This document shows positions 34,701-40,885 of a stretch of DNA of 64,000 bases, in pieces. The translations under genes were made by a program, and so were the position numbers. How positions within the stretch are numbered: position 1 is the first letter of the stretch; every line of letters starts with the position of its first letter. Origin of the DNA: Anaerolineales bacterium. GTDB taxonomy: Bacteria; Chloroflexota; Anaerolineae; Anaerolineales; Villigracilaceae. A model generated the notes under the pieces. That model was not told where the DNA came from. It made no database searches and saw nothing but the letters and a program-made list of their open reading frames with translations. The stretch lies in contig JAFGKO010000188.1 in the NCBI GenBank assembly GCA_016928525.1, positions 4,094-68,093 of the forward strand, written 5' to 3'.

Positions 34701-36642
34701 CTACCTGTACCGTTGTACAGGGATCGAAAGTAGCCGGGTTGCAAACTGCACCGTTGCGTGCCACGATGGTTTTCTCCAGTGTACCGCGCCCGACACTGAT
34801 ACCTGTGCTGGCACTCTCGCCAGAAACTGTTGCCGTAATCGTGCATGGCCCGGGGTTACAAGAACCCGAATCCACCTGGTTACCGGATATTGTGGCCGCA
34901 TCGTTCAGGGAATCTCCCATTTTGACGCTATCGCCGGGATAGGTATCGGTATAGGTATCCTGGATCATGGCATAGAATGTGACCGTACCGGTCGTGGTAG
35001 CATTTGCGGAACTGCCGCCATCGTCTACCAGATCGCCCAATACGACATCGCTGCCGACCCGTGCTATTAATTCCTGGGCGATATCAAATGTGACAATTGT
35101 TTCGCCATTGTTATTCGGCAAGGACGAATTTGTGTAATCATGGCTATCACATTCCCCGCCAAAACCCGTGTCCGTATAATTACAGGCCACATTGATGTTA
35201 CCAGGCGCAAAGGCATAGGTCTGGGTACCGCCATCGCGTGTGATGCTCAATTCAGGATAGTAGGTCGCATTCTGAAAATAATGTTGCCCATCGGATAAAA
35301 TATCTTCCAGACTCAGATTTGCGTATCCAAAATAATCAGAGATGTCAAAGGATAATGTGTAACGAACAATATCCCCAGGTGTAACGCCATTCGAAGCCGG
35401 GTCAACGACAAGCGAACTGCCTTTCCCCAGCGTAATGGGCCTGTCGCTGTGGCTGGCCACGCCAGGCCCAACTCCGCCACTGACATCCAACGGTGGCGAG
35501 CCGTCAGATGGGATCCAGGTGATGGCATCCAAAGTGGCTGCATTGGTAGTCGAACCCGGCGCGATCGGCTGGCCGTCGGCGTCAAGCTCAGGAACATAGT
35601 AATCAAAAGAAACAGTAATATCGGTGACAACTGGTCCATCCCAGTGCAGCTGGATCTGCGCCCCATTATATGGACCACCAACAGATGGTTCGCTCACCGT
35701 CGTTGCGGCCGGATTAACAGTCAAGTTGCCTAGATAAACAACACTGTTGGGTAAGTTGTCAGTAATATCGATATTGGAAAAAGACTGCCCTTCCGCAACG
35801 TTGACTGTCAGCGCATAAGTCGCCGGGTTATTGGGGCCAGTCGCCAGTTCCCCTGCATTGGTGGACTTCGAAAAGTCAACTACCGTTGGAATGACATCCG
35901 AAAAAGGCACCCAGGTATCTGGCGTGCCCGCATCTGAAACAATCGTGGTATCGGTTGGAGTCGTACAACACCAATCCACCATCGGTGTACGCCCATAGAT
36001 GAAGCCCGCACGCGCGCGGATGGATAAAGTATCCCCCAGGTTGGCATTTTCACTCAAGCGTGCCGGGATCGAAACAGTCAGGGATGGCTGCCCAGGCGTG
36101 TAGGACCCATAGGGCAATTGAAAGGATACCAACTGGTCGCCTGCGACACCGCACACATCCAGAAAGAAACCGACATCATCCAACGCCCAGGGATGTTTCA
36201 CACAACCGGTACCAGTTCCATCATCCGGGAAAGTTTGCGTCACGACGGTCAGTGTTTCTGTGCCCAGTGTGGCAGTGTAATTCGCGCCCGAGGCCGGGCT
36301 GATGCCATCGTAGGTCAGTTCATCAGGATATACACCATCCGAGCCGACGTGAGGAATATACAGGTCGATGAAAGGGCCATATCCGGTTTCATTCCCATTG
36401 TTCATGAAGGTTGCACTGATCGTGAAATCCTCTCCCAACATTACTGATCCGGTGCTCACGGTGACATTCGGCAAGGGCACAAAACGGGGCGCGAGCGGGC
36501 TCGCATCTGTATTCGCATCTGCGCCAACTATGCGCACTGGCACAAACAAACCCAACACAAAAAACAGGATAGAAATACTGATGAGCCGCCACCAAGCAGA
36601 AATTATAAAATGACCTGATGATTTCGATGAATAAGAATACAT
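25204..36642 (-). CDS. Giant SdrD-B/DUF11 surface protein with LPKTG and fused C-terminal sortase domain
   Basis: 3812 aa from ATG 36642 (GGAGG RBS); an upstream ATG (36678) has no usable RBS. Signal peptide/TM about 12-40. Residues about 240-2080 are secreted DUF11-like modules in alternating pairs: one type has GE(I/V)VxYRLxxxxPEGTS, the other is a DUF11 repeat. Six SdrD B-like repeats follow (about 2085-3080; LGNRVWFDTNNNSQID and variants), then DUF11 repeats and one more module pair. LPKTG is at 3643-3647, directly followed by a sortase domain (about 3665-3812) with His3723 (TAHTY), Cys3786 (TLITC) and Arg3799 or Arg3802 (YRVAVRAV). There is no C-terminal TM/charged tail as in usual sorted proteins. 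Likely a very long cell-surface adhesin or sheath fibre that processes itself; that is inference. Confidence 0.88.
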   Translation of the reverse strand: MYSYSSKSSGHFIISAWWRLISISILFFVLGLFVPVRIVGADANTDASPLAPRFVPLPNVTVSTGSVMLGEDFTISATFMNNGNETGYGPFIDLYIPHVGSDGVYPDELTYDGISPASGANYTATLGTETLTVVTQTFPDDGTGTGCVKHPWALDDVGFFLDVCGVAGDQLVSFQLPYGSYTPGQPSLTVSIPARLSENANLGDTLSIRARAGFIYGRTPMVDWCCTTPTDTTIVSDAGTPDTWVPFSDVIPTVVDFSKSTNAGELATGPNNPATYALTVNVAEGQSFSNIDITDNLPNSVVYLGNLTVNPAATTVSEPSVGGPYNGAQIQLHWDGPVVTDITVSFDYYVPELDADGQPIAPGSTTNAATLDAITWIPSDGSPPLDVSGGVGPGVASHSDRPITLGKGSSLVVDPASNGVTPGDIVRYTLSFDISDYFGYANLSLEDILSDGQHYFQNATYYPELSITRDGGTQTYAFAPGNINVACNYTDTGFGGECDSHDYTNSSLPNNNGETIVTFDIAQELIARVGSDVVLGDLVDDGGSSANATTTGTVTFYAMIQDTYTDTYPGDSVKMGDSLNDAATISGNQVDSGSCNPGPCTITATVSGESASTGISVGRGTLEKTIVARNGAVCNPATFDPCTTVQVAAGDAITYRITYQLLTGDFANLSLTDFLPLPIFHADDPNVDGSSLGTWPKYVGAAVIPDPGSWMLGPDDTRGIDPNPVTISNHLNDNSVKFEFGSYDDPANLPKTIDLLFTVRVTNEKFGDGLKMRNSVLQQDANSPGSVSTTNNFIDLTLTEPILVGEKTVVSTDHTGLEPNPPVAPPVIFEIPGGSSIPWNSGTTPINSDYLDANPLGSGIGGIDGGDMVKFAIVIENTGSGINGAFDITLKDILPDGYIFPGIGLGGFNLQAHRGDGKALDDGTGSGFEFLGPNGDATDFFGNGIRLRDPADNPAFAPPEYGQGLCQLHEATSGKNVIIVTYDLMVDPDIAPGTMLQNEGQVTSYSGSEGGDPYIPEPITDTADSEIGSPALLKELVGTEIDNSGTTNTNNRTQVVIGELVTYRLTVTVPEGLSPNTQIVDTLDAELAFVSQDSFTNSNPTEVTISGSTTPTITDSGRTITWDLGTVENNNDDNSVPETLTFEYTAVVLNVSANQSGSARNNSVSMTWDTKDADGNTVIGSQGPVSAENVTVIEPVLNIAKVANPTTGDAGNPVEFTLTIAHDASSQTDAYDVTLNDPLPLCVAGGASAIDNPVISSVTDSAGLVTAADFELSGDNATGWILRTPAGNSFDVPYDAARSVELKVSGTVAYCVRPTQAFTNTAYLYWTSLDGNVVDRSSYNVDSDERTGADGVGAGLNNYADNAVATFTVTSTTPVKYMRVTSEPHTSEPVTPFQPGAGSPISVAIGEIIRYRLVVTLPEGTSPNFRLMDYVPNGITFLDDGTARAAFVSNSGISPDNYSFPAPSTFVVPAVGDPNCQLTGSVAAGDTPVIPVACPALADLNVSTSGTSDGDTYNSSTDVNFLLGTLQNLDNDADSEYVIVEFNALVDNNGVPATSNDAGETHGNRYRVYINGSLITGYSNYVYSRVAEPSITDLVKMASPTGGDAGDTIIYTLTFSNTGGAFPTTAFDVVVVDTVHPDMTADLGLNGSNIVVTSACATGADVSNSTGNNLDVRFDSVPAGCAVSIEYTATINGTVTADQLLDNTADLTYTSLPGDHGTSSNPTGSSVTDAPGGTKGERDGLGVSPPNDYSDIASAQVTANALDLVKSLVDSSNGDTLDNELTIGEIVRYRLATVIPEGTSLAFTVTDTLPVGFTYAGDPRISFIATDPMTVDADLVGADNDALPPTFTIPVMRVSEVGQDLTFSLGDLINNDRDNTDAEYVVIEFDALVNDSADNNNTDLDNNQYTVSIGGSTKGPSNQVETRIVEPFLGITKLADDDTWIYGQTLEYTLDISHINGSANPADDSNAVAYDIVVTDTIPTGLTFDSVTSLPAGWTQNYSAPVLTFSCLSSNGCSFALSDAAPSIIFTVTVDGPPAATTLAGTDIATNNVVMTWTSLDGAVTGERTGGGGVDDYSDTASHTGSLDYYALGNRVWFDTNNNSQIDTGEVGVEGVTVDLYKDDGTGNYVDTGLTDVTSGGGYYLFDYLEAGDYIVVLLASNFTGAGVLVDYYSSGTTMDANTGAPTEIPAPSPETDADDSDDNGTLQTGVTFTGAVISQPVTLGPTGATEPTDDDDFRNGTSEDSEQPDARSNLSVDFGFYRASIGDQVYYDNNFNGTYDADADQPLGGVTLRLYVTDGTTTTEIANTTSAAVSGQYLFSNLPQGDYIVTVEGPANSASTVDISNITDTTTPGANQDDNDNGVGTGGGAAPYVASSNTMPLRPGWMGTSNTVTYATGETYNPTLDFGFVHLYNLGNRVWFDTDNGSDIDVSEVGAVGVVLDLHKFNMATNAYDYVSSDTTGAGGYYLFENLYPGNYVVSVAASNFGAGAVLEGYWSTDTYMNADGTTGETAAPSPENNQDSDDNGTFQSGSVVSLPVTLGPVGATEPTDDDDLEAGVNHGSQPDGRSNLTVDFGFYKTEIGNLVFGDVNKNGAYDSGTDTLLDATTVYLYAENNTTVLASTTTTGGEYLFSGLPAGSYIVKVDAPAGTVSTRDDADLNDNTTTGPDVNTDDNDNGQGTNGGLVTAGVLNMTPGYDATKPNNIVDDGTGSQVEYGVTRNPTIDFGFTTVYALGNRVWFDANNSRVIDNGEGVNLSGDKVGVDGVLLQLYVDDGSGTFVDTGRTATTANGGYYLFDNLESGSYRVIIPASSFASSGPLYGYWSSQTTRQSDGSLDETLADSPETNQDSDDNGTRQVSGAVASQTVVLGPGSVEPTGESAVDVDVLAPGALHQGNQPDAQANMTVDFGFYTITLGNQVWNDAGAGANKNNGFLDADESGIDNVTVELYAANGTRIMLVGPDGIPGTADDVAAETTTGGGGFYAFTGLPAGDYILRIPAYEFEGAETLRDYESSTGLLPASYYEPAPSADLDTTDSDDNGSTAAGALGLGGYVQTEVFSLTPVGELSYDNNTGTTTEPRVDFGVYLFRQADTSITKNDGQDFYLQGGVLTYTVVVRNAGPSDVTGAQVNDLRPTQIATWTWACTDATGGASGCDGIVDAVSDFADTVDLPINSSITYTVTANVDVAATGDLVNTATVTVPADYTEIDTTNTSSADTDAFAVLTVTKDDSIEIAAPGYVLTYNILIENTGNVDLANITVTDTLPDDVTYQSASLPPDSVSVGVLVWNGISITAGNSYSIDVQVRVNDTPVNPTITNLVEATDIDTGAASSDTDIDTIAVLNEKTIVTTNINNDTNPQVLIGEVVTYQISLTIPNGTLIDLQALDILDEGLAFDECLGVSVSDPMVVTTTLAGGFADACPTDAGDPNVTNSGHNVVFDFGDVTNASAVDQIIIVQYTVDILDIAANVDGVTGINNNVTWTWNGGTREASAPPVEIVEPDLSINKDASPSVALLGSTITFTIDIEHTDISTADAYDVVVTDQLPSGLEYVGNVTVTGLAYDRFNYDAGTSTVTFEWDVFPLLATSSITFEATFVGPPPVVNEASVAWTSIPLDPGVQSNYNANSTERFYDPLNPAGVNSYGTSSSVTINKPPLPKTGFAPGRRTALPAQPKENEYRQLDTLTLEIPRLGVNLPILGIPATNQGWDLTWLSNQAGWLEGTAYPTLAGNTGITAHTYLADGSPGPFVNLGSLYWGDKIYIHANGNKYTYEVREVRLLWPEDVSVLRHEEYDWITLITCREYNEEKDDYTYRVAVRAVLVNVEAE
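27400..30390 (-). repeat. Six tandem SdrD B-like repeat segments
   Basis: Six units of roughly 140-180 codons, each opening (L/I)GNxV(W/F)xDxNxN, a Ca-binding-type loop, then a V-LY strand, GGYYLF and a final VDFGFY/VDFGVY. Odd-numbered units are closer to each other at DNA level: ACCAGACGCGGTTGCC recurs near 28445, 29395 and 30363. This suggests expansion by duplication of a two-unit block. Confidence 0.85.
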
Positions 36643-36692
36643 GGTTCCTCCACCAACACTCAAAAAATGAGCAAGCATAACCTTGGTATAAA

Positions 36693-36723
36693 AAAGGCAA
36701 AACCGACGGCGGTTTCGCTATTT
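36693..36723 (-). promoter_or_regulatory. Attenuator-like hairpin in the giant gene's leader
   Basis: On minus: GCGAAACCG-CCGT-CGGTTTTGC (9 bp, one G-T) followed by CTTTTTT, the form of an intrinsic terminator. It ends about 50 nt before the start codon and after the probable promoter, so read-through would control this costly gene. No known riboswitch class was recognised upstream. Confidence 0.55.
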
Positions 36724-37110
36724 GCTCGCTCGGACTCTTCCTTATAAATAAAAATAAACCAAGGAAAGCGACCAAATATTGGGTCCAGAGTCATCGCATC
36801 CGCGTATCACTCTTAAGTACCATTTTCCTATGATTGGACTCATCACAAAGTTGCAGGATGGTTGTCAGGCTTACAGTTGTGAAAGGGTACATGTCTACAC
36901 ATTTGTCTGATGGATCTGTAAAGTGACCCATCAAACATTGGGGCAACCATCCGCTCATAGTCCAAAAGTACTATAAGAATTATTCCATAGAACCCGCAGC
37001 TAATAATTTGCATTATGGATGAATGAGTTGGTAAAAGTTGGGAAAACAAAGATTTTGCTTTTTGAACCTCTCCCCCGCTATTTCACCACCAATCAGGTGA
37101 TTCTTAATCC

Positions 37111-37158
37111 AAAAAATCCCTGACGCCGCTGGTTTTCACTACCCAGCATACATCAGGG
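37111..37158 (-). terminator. Terminator of the 1004-aa protein gene
   Basis: On minus: stems CCCTGA/TCAGGG (37153-37158, 37118-37123) and inner GCTGG/CCAGC, followed by ATTTTTT. It shows that the two sortase-fusion genes are separate transcripts. Confidence 0.85.
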
Positions 37159-37236
37159 GTCTGTTTTTTTTGCGCCTTATTTCATAACCGCTTGTTTCAA
37201 GTCTCCCCTCTCAAGTTTGTGACTTCGTAATTGATA

Positions 37237-40200
37237 CTAAGGCCAGTTGGTCCACCAGCGCTCAGGCCGGGTCTGGACCAGAACAGCTTTCACTACGAAA
37301 CGTTTCAAATAGGTTTCCGCCTGCTCGTCGTAGTCGGCACAGGTTACCAGCGTCAGCCAGGATTTTTCTTCATGTTGCAGGATGGAGGCATCCGTCGCAT
37401 CCAACTTCTTGGCCGACTTGACCTCGTAGATATGCAGATTCCCAAAGGCATGCACAAAAACCTTATCGCCGGCCTTCAACTTATGCAGGTTGGCAAATGG
37501 TCCCGCCTGCCCATATTGCAGCGTGACGTGACTGGTCAGCACACTGTTGCCCGAAAATCCCGGGAAAGCGCTGCCTTCCAGCCAACCAGCCTGGTTCAAT
37601 AACCAGTTGACATCCCAGCTATTGTTCCGTTTCGGAATCCCCACAACCGGCACTTGAAGCTTGAGCGCTGGGATCTCCAGGGTCACATCATTGCTGGTGT
37701 TGTATTTGGTAACCGGCAGATCGCTCAAATCGGTGATCCGACCCGGCGCAAAGCCGGTGACGGGGATCAGCCCAGCGAGACCAGGCGCAGCGGCGCCGCC
37801 ACCACCACGTCCACCGCCACCGCCGGGATCACCAGGATCACCAGGGTCACCGGGATCGCCAGGAGGAACGATAGCCGGAAGAATGTCAACAACACTATCT
37901 TCAATGGGATCGGGTTGCTCGTCGCTTGATACAGCAACCGTATTGACGACATCAGTTTGGCCAACAGGTACAGGGGAGTTGACAATGACCTGGAAGGTAA
38001 TCGTCATTGTACCGCCGGTGGGCAAATCGAAATCATCGCCAGCAAGCACTAAGTTCGCCGGGATGCCATCTAACAGATCAGCAACTGCTCCTCCAGGAAT
38101 ATTATCCTTCGTTATCCCACCACTCGTCACCACTGTACTATTGGCGACATAGGTTGTACCTGCAGGAAGTGGATCATTCACAACAATATTGTTTTGCGCG
38201 GGTACGCCGATATTCGTGACATTGATCGTATAAGTGATCGATTCGCCTGGAGCAGTTTCTCCGCCCGCACTCGAAATTTTTTCAATTCCTAAGTCAGACA
38301 CTTCGACAGTGGCTGTATCCGAACTTGTGAATGTTTCGGTACCCCTCGACCCGGTGACGATAGCCTCATTGATACTATACCGCTCCGGGGGCGTTCCTGT
38401 AGTAATGCCACTGAAGACAATAATCAAAGTCTGATTAGGATTCATATCCAGTGGATCTATGGGGAAGTTATCCCAGGTCAAATTCTGTCCACTGATATCC
38501 GGGTCAGCAGTTGCGCCAGTAATTGTGCCTCCACCTGGGAGGGTAATGGTTGTGCTCCCAGGGACATATGCCCAGTTGGCTGGAAGAACATCCTGCACTG
38601 TAACATCAGCGATACCAAAGGCATCACTGTTGATGACCAACGTAAAAACAGATACCTGTCCCGCGCCAGTAGGGATGATCTCTGGATCGGCCGTTTTATC
38701 CAACGTTATGACAGCGTCGATCCATTCGACATTCAAGGGCAAAATGGTGTAACCTGCGTCGATATACGGATTTCCAGGTGCCGCCGCATTTGCATCCTCG
38801 CCCCACACAACAGCAATTGGTCCCGTCGCCCAAATATGGATACCGGTATTATCGTTATCAGGATCAAAAATTCTCTGCATCTGGATCCTGTTCAAAGTAT
38901 AGGTGGCATCAACAACACCATCGGTAGGACTGTAATCCACATAGATCGTTGTATTGTCCTCGATTGGCGTCACAAATACCGGTGAACCATTAGCAGAGAG
39001 ATTGGTGGTTCCAGGCGCCCAGCTTATGAAATATTCCTGTGTCAGTTGATCCGGAGGGATAAACGTAAAACCATAGTTATAGTCTTCGTTTTCAGTATTC
39101 GCGGAACCAATCGCCCAAAAACTCGTACCATTGGCAGACTCCAGATATACAGCGGAATTTGTGGGTACAAAACGACCCGTAAGATCCAAATAACTAAGTG
39201 TTGAATTCGCCGGAATATCGAAAGACCCGCTTCCTACATTATCTTCATAATTGATCGTAAGAGGAGCAGCCGTTGGATTGTAGATAAAAACATCGGTGTT
39301 ACTGCCGCCGCCAAAACTGGGTACTGGTCCATAATACGAGGAAGACCACAACCCGCTTGGCACGGCTGTATAACTGCGGCTGTCTGAAGATATGCCAGCA
39401 TTCGGTCGTCCTACGATAAATTGCGTCTGCACAGGAGCTGTTGCAAGAACGGTCGTTCCCGCGTCGATGTGGAATAATTGGGTTACTTCACCACGATCCA
39501 GGTTTACATTAACATCCACTCCTGCCATACCAGGATCATCAATTTGCACATTTGTATTATCCTGGGTAGCCTGAACAATGACAAATACCTGGGTGAAGTC
39601 TATGTAGTTCAAGGGTGCGCCGGAAAGATTTTCACCGACTGGAATGGTGTAATTGACCTGGTATGGTTTTACAGGGTAGACCTCCCATGCATTTGCGAAT
39701 ACGGTTTGGGTAACTTCCGGCCAAAAGGCTTGCGCCACAGAAACCGCGCCACCAGCAACATATAAGCGGTCACGGCCATCGTAACAAACATTTGTCGTAC
39801 CATTAGGATTCGTACTTGTGCAAGTGTCGGCCGCATTACGCGGTACTATGATATTGCCTGATTCGAATGTAAGTACATCACCCTTATTGGCTACATAGGT
39901 TTCATCACTCCCCGTGCTGCCCGTGCCATAGCCATTTTCCCAATGATCGTAGTAGACCGTCACACCATCCGATGCAATTGAAACTGTTGAAACGTTATGC
40001 ATTCTGTTGCATTCCGCGACAGTGCAGGTGCCGCCTCCTCCCAGCGCAGTTCCAAGATTGGGATCATTATCAATGTCTTGCAAGATTTGGAATAATTGGT
40101 CTGTGCCACCCGGAATAAAATATTCCGAATAGCCCGCTGGAACGGCAGCTGATGCACTTTGCAGCATGGCAAAAGTGGAAAACAAAAATACAATGAGAAG

Positions 40201-40251
40201 CACCACTATTCGGCTGACGTGCAAGAAACGAAGTAATTTTTGTTTTTTCAT
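37237..40251 (-). CDS. Secreted DUF11 protein with IPVTG motif and fused sortase domain
   Basis: 1004 aa from ATG 40251 (AAAGGA upstream). Signal peptide about 1-37 (MKKQKLL, hydrophobic core, SASA). An N-terminal adhesin-like region of about 500 aa is followed by two DUF11 modules (about 525-770; LDKTADPEIIPTGAGQVSVF, LGIEKISSAGGETAPGESIT). A collagen-like GDP repeat and poly-Gly linker come next (about 795-815). IPVTG at 829-833 sits in the same IPVTGFAPGR context as LPKTGFAPGR of the giant protein. The C-terminal sortase domain has His908 (TSHVTL), Cys971 (TLVTC) and an Arg in KRFVVKAVLV. It is a shorter version of the same architecture, under its own promoter and terminator. Confidence 0.88.
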   Translation of the reverse strand: MKKQKLLRFLHVSRIVVLLIVFLFSTFAMLQSASAAVPAGYSEYFIPGGTDQLFQILQDIDNDPNLGTALGGGGTCTVAECNRMHNVSTVSIASDGVTVYYDHWENGYGTGSTGSDETYVANKGDVLTFESGNIIVPRNAADTCTSTNPNGTTNVCYDGRDRLYVAGGAVSVAQAFWPEVTQTVFANAWEVYPVKPYQVNYTIPVGENLSGAPLNYIDFTQVFVIVQATQDNTNVQIDDPGMAGVDVNVNLDRGEVTQLFHIDAGTTVLATAPVQTQFIVGRPNAGISSDSRSYTAVPSGLWSSSYYGPVPSFGGGSNTDVFIYNPTAAPLTINYEDNVGSGSFDIPANSTLSYLDLTGRFVPTNSAVYLESANGTSFWAIGSANTENEDYNYGFTFIPPDQLTQEYFISWAPGTTNLSANGSPVFVTPIEDNTTIYVDYSPTDGVVDATYTLNRIQMQRIFDPDNDNTGIHIWATGPIAVVWGEDANAAAPGNPYIDAGYTILPLNVEWIDAVITLDKTADPEIIPTGAGQVSVFTLVINSDAFGIADVTVQDVLPANWAYVPGSTTITLPGGGTITGATADPDISGQNLTWDNFPIDPLDMNPNQTLIIVFSGITTGTPPERYSINEAIVTGSRGTETFTSSDTATVEVSDLGIEKISSAGGETAPGESITYTINVTNIGVPAQNNIVVNDPLPAGTTYVANSTVVTSGGITKDNIPGGAVADLLDGIPANLVLAGDDFDLPTGGTMTITFQVIVNSPVPVGQTDVVNTVAVSSDEQPDPIEDSVVDILPAIVPPGDPGDPGDPGDPGGGGGRGGGGAAAPGLAGLIPVTGFAPGRITDLSDLPVTKYNTSNDVTLEIPALKLQVPVVGIPKRNNSWDVNWLLNQAGWLEGSAFPGFSGNSVLTSHVTLQYGQAGPFANLHKLKAGDKVFVHAFGNLHIYEVKSAKKLDATDASILQHEEKSWLTLVTCADYDEQAETYLKRFVVKAVLVQTRPERWWTNWP
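37822..37866 (-). repeat. Short tandem repeat encoding GDP units
   Basis: Degenerate 9-nt units (about GGTGATCCT on minus) encode four GDP tripeptides plus poly-Gly, a flexible linker just before the sorting motif. Repeat number may vary between strains. Confidence 0.7.
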
Positions 40252-40383
40252 TGAATACCATATCCTTTTACAAATCGGAACAGAACCAATAATCATATTG
40301 CGAGTTAAAATAAATCACGGAAATTGCCTGTCCCTGCCCTCATTCAACAACAAACCTTAGAAAAACCTTTCAATTTTGTAAGG

Positions 40384-40412
40384 ATTCTAGTGTAAGCGGT
40401 ATATTTTGTCAA
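40384..40412 (-). promoter_or_regulatory. Promoter of the 1004-aa sortase-fusion gene
   Basis: On minus: TTGACA (40407-40412), 17-nt spacer, TAGAAT (40384-40389). Leader about 125 nt. Confidence 0.85.
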
Positions 40413-40435
40413 CAAAACAAGTCCGAAATTATCGG

Positions 40436-40530
40436 GGCTTTCACAAACCGGGCGTTGCTCAATAAAAGCATTCCAACCCGGTGAGCCCGAGGCGCGGGGG
40501 TCCGGCAAGGTTATTTTGCCCGTGGGAAGT
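40436..40530. ncRNA. Structured intergenic element, possible ncRNA
   Basis: Long imperfect hairpin: GGGCT...ACCGGG pairs with CCCGGT...AGCCC, with inner TGCT/AGCA. A second stem GGCAA/TTGCC follows (about 40503-40519). It matches no riboswitch or housekeeping RNA that I know. Strand, ends and transcription are undetermined. Confidence 0.3.
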
Positions 40531-40870
40531 GTTAAGGGTGCTCGATCTCATTAACATGACGGGGAGTGTACGAATTTGTTACTCAGACTATTCCTTGCAA
40601 TGAGGGTCGATATTCCCGTGCTCATAAAGAAAAAACATTTTTGGGTCTCCCGTTTATAACGGGATTGAGGGCCGAAAGCCAAAAACGGTAGAGCCACAAT
40701 TTTTAGCGATATAACCAGCAAAAAGAATGGGAGAATAAACCTACTGATCTTTGAAAAATGATTGTCTAAAGAATCACCCATTTTTACGGCTATTTTGGAT
40801 GGAAATTGAGACATAGTTTTTTCAACACTCAGTAAGCAATGGAATTTCTTACATTTTGCAAACATACCAA

Positions 40871-40879
40871 TGATAAAAT
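40871..40879 (+). promoter_or_regulatory. Extended -10 of the histidine kinase gene
   Basis: TGATAAAAT (TGn + TAAAAT at 40874-40879), no clear -35, then 6 nt to ATG 40886: a leaderless arrangement. Confidence 0.6.
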
Positions 40880-40885
40880 CACTCC

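Larger units (their letters stand above)
36643..37236. other. 594-nt region between the two sortase-fusion genes
   Basis: Holds the giant gene's leader, with a terminator-like hairpin (36693-36723), and the 1004-aa gene's terminator (37111-37158). The middle (36730-37110) is AT-rich. A 68-codon minus frame (36843-37049) has no RBS or recognisable motif and is not called. A weak TATAAG -10 for the giant gene lies near 36744. Confidence 0.6.
40252..40885. other. 634-nt divergent intergenic region
   Basis: Contains the minus promoter at 40384-40412, a strongly structured segment (about 40436-40530), a 7-bp hairpin with a 3-nt loop (40648-40664) and the plus-strand extended -10 of the histidine kinase. 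No convincing coding frame. The structured part lies upstream of the minus promoter, so it is not that gene's leader. Confidence 0.6.

Noticed and set aside
36843..37049. 68-codon minus frame in the gap between the two sortase-fusion genes
   Set aside because: No RBS, no domain, AT-rich region; nothing supports translation.
40436..40530. Known riboswitch (cobalamin, c-di-GMP, c-di-AMP, SAM, TPP)
   Set aside because: Compared with the consensus cores I know; none matched, and the segment lies outside both neighbouring leaders.
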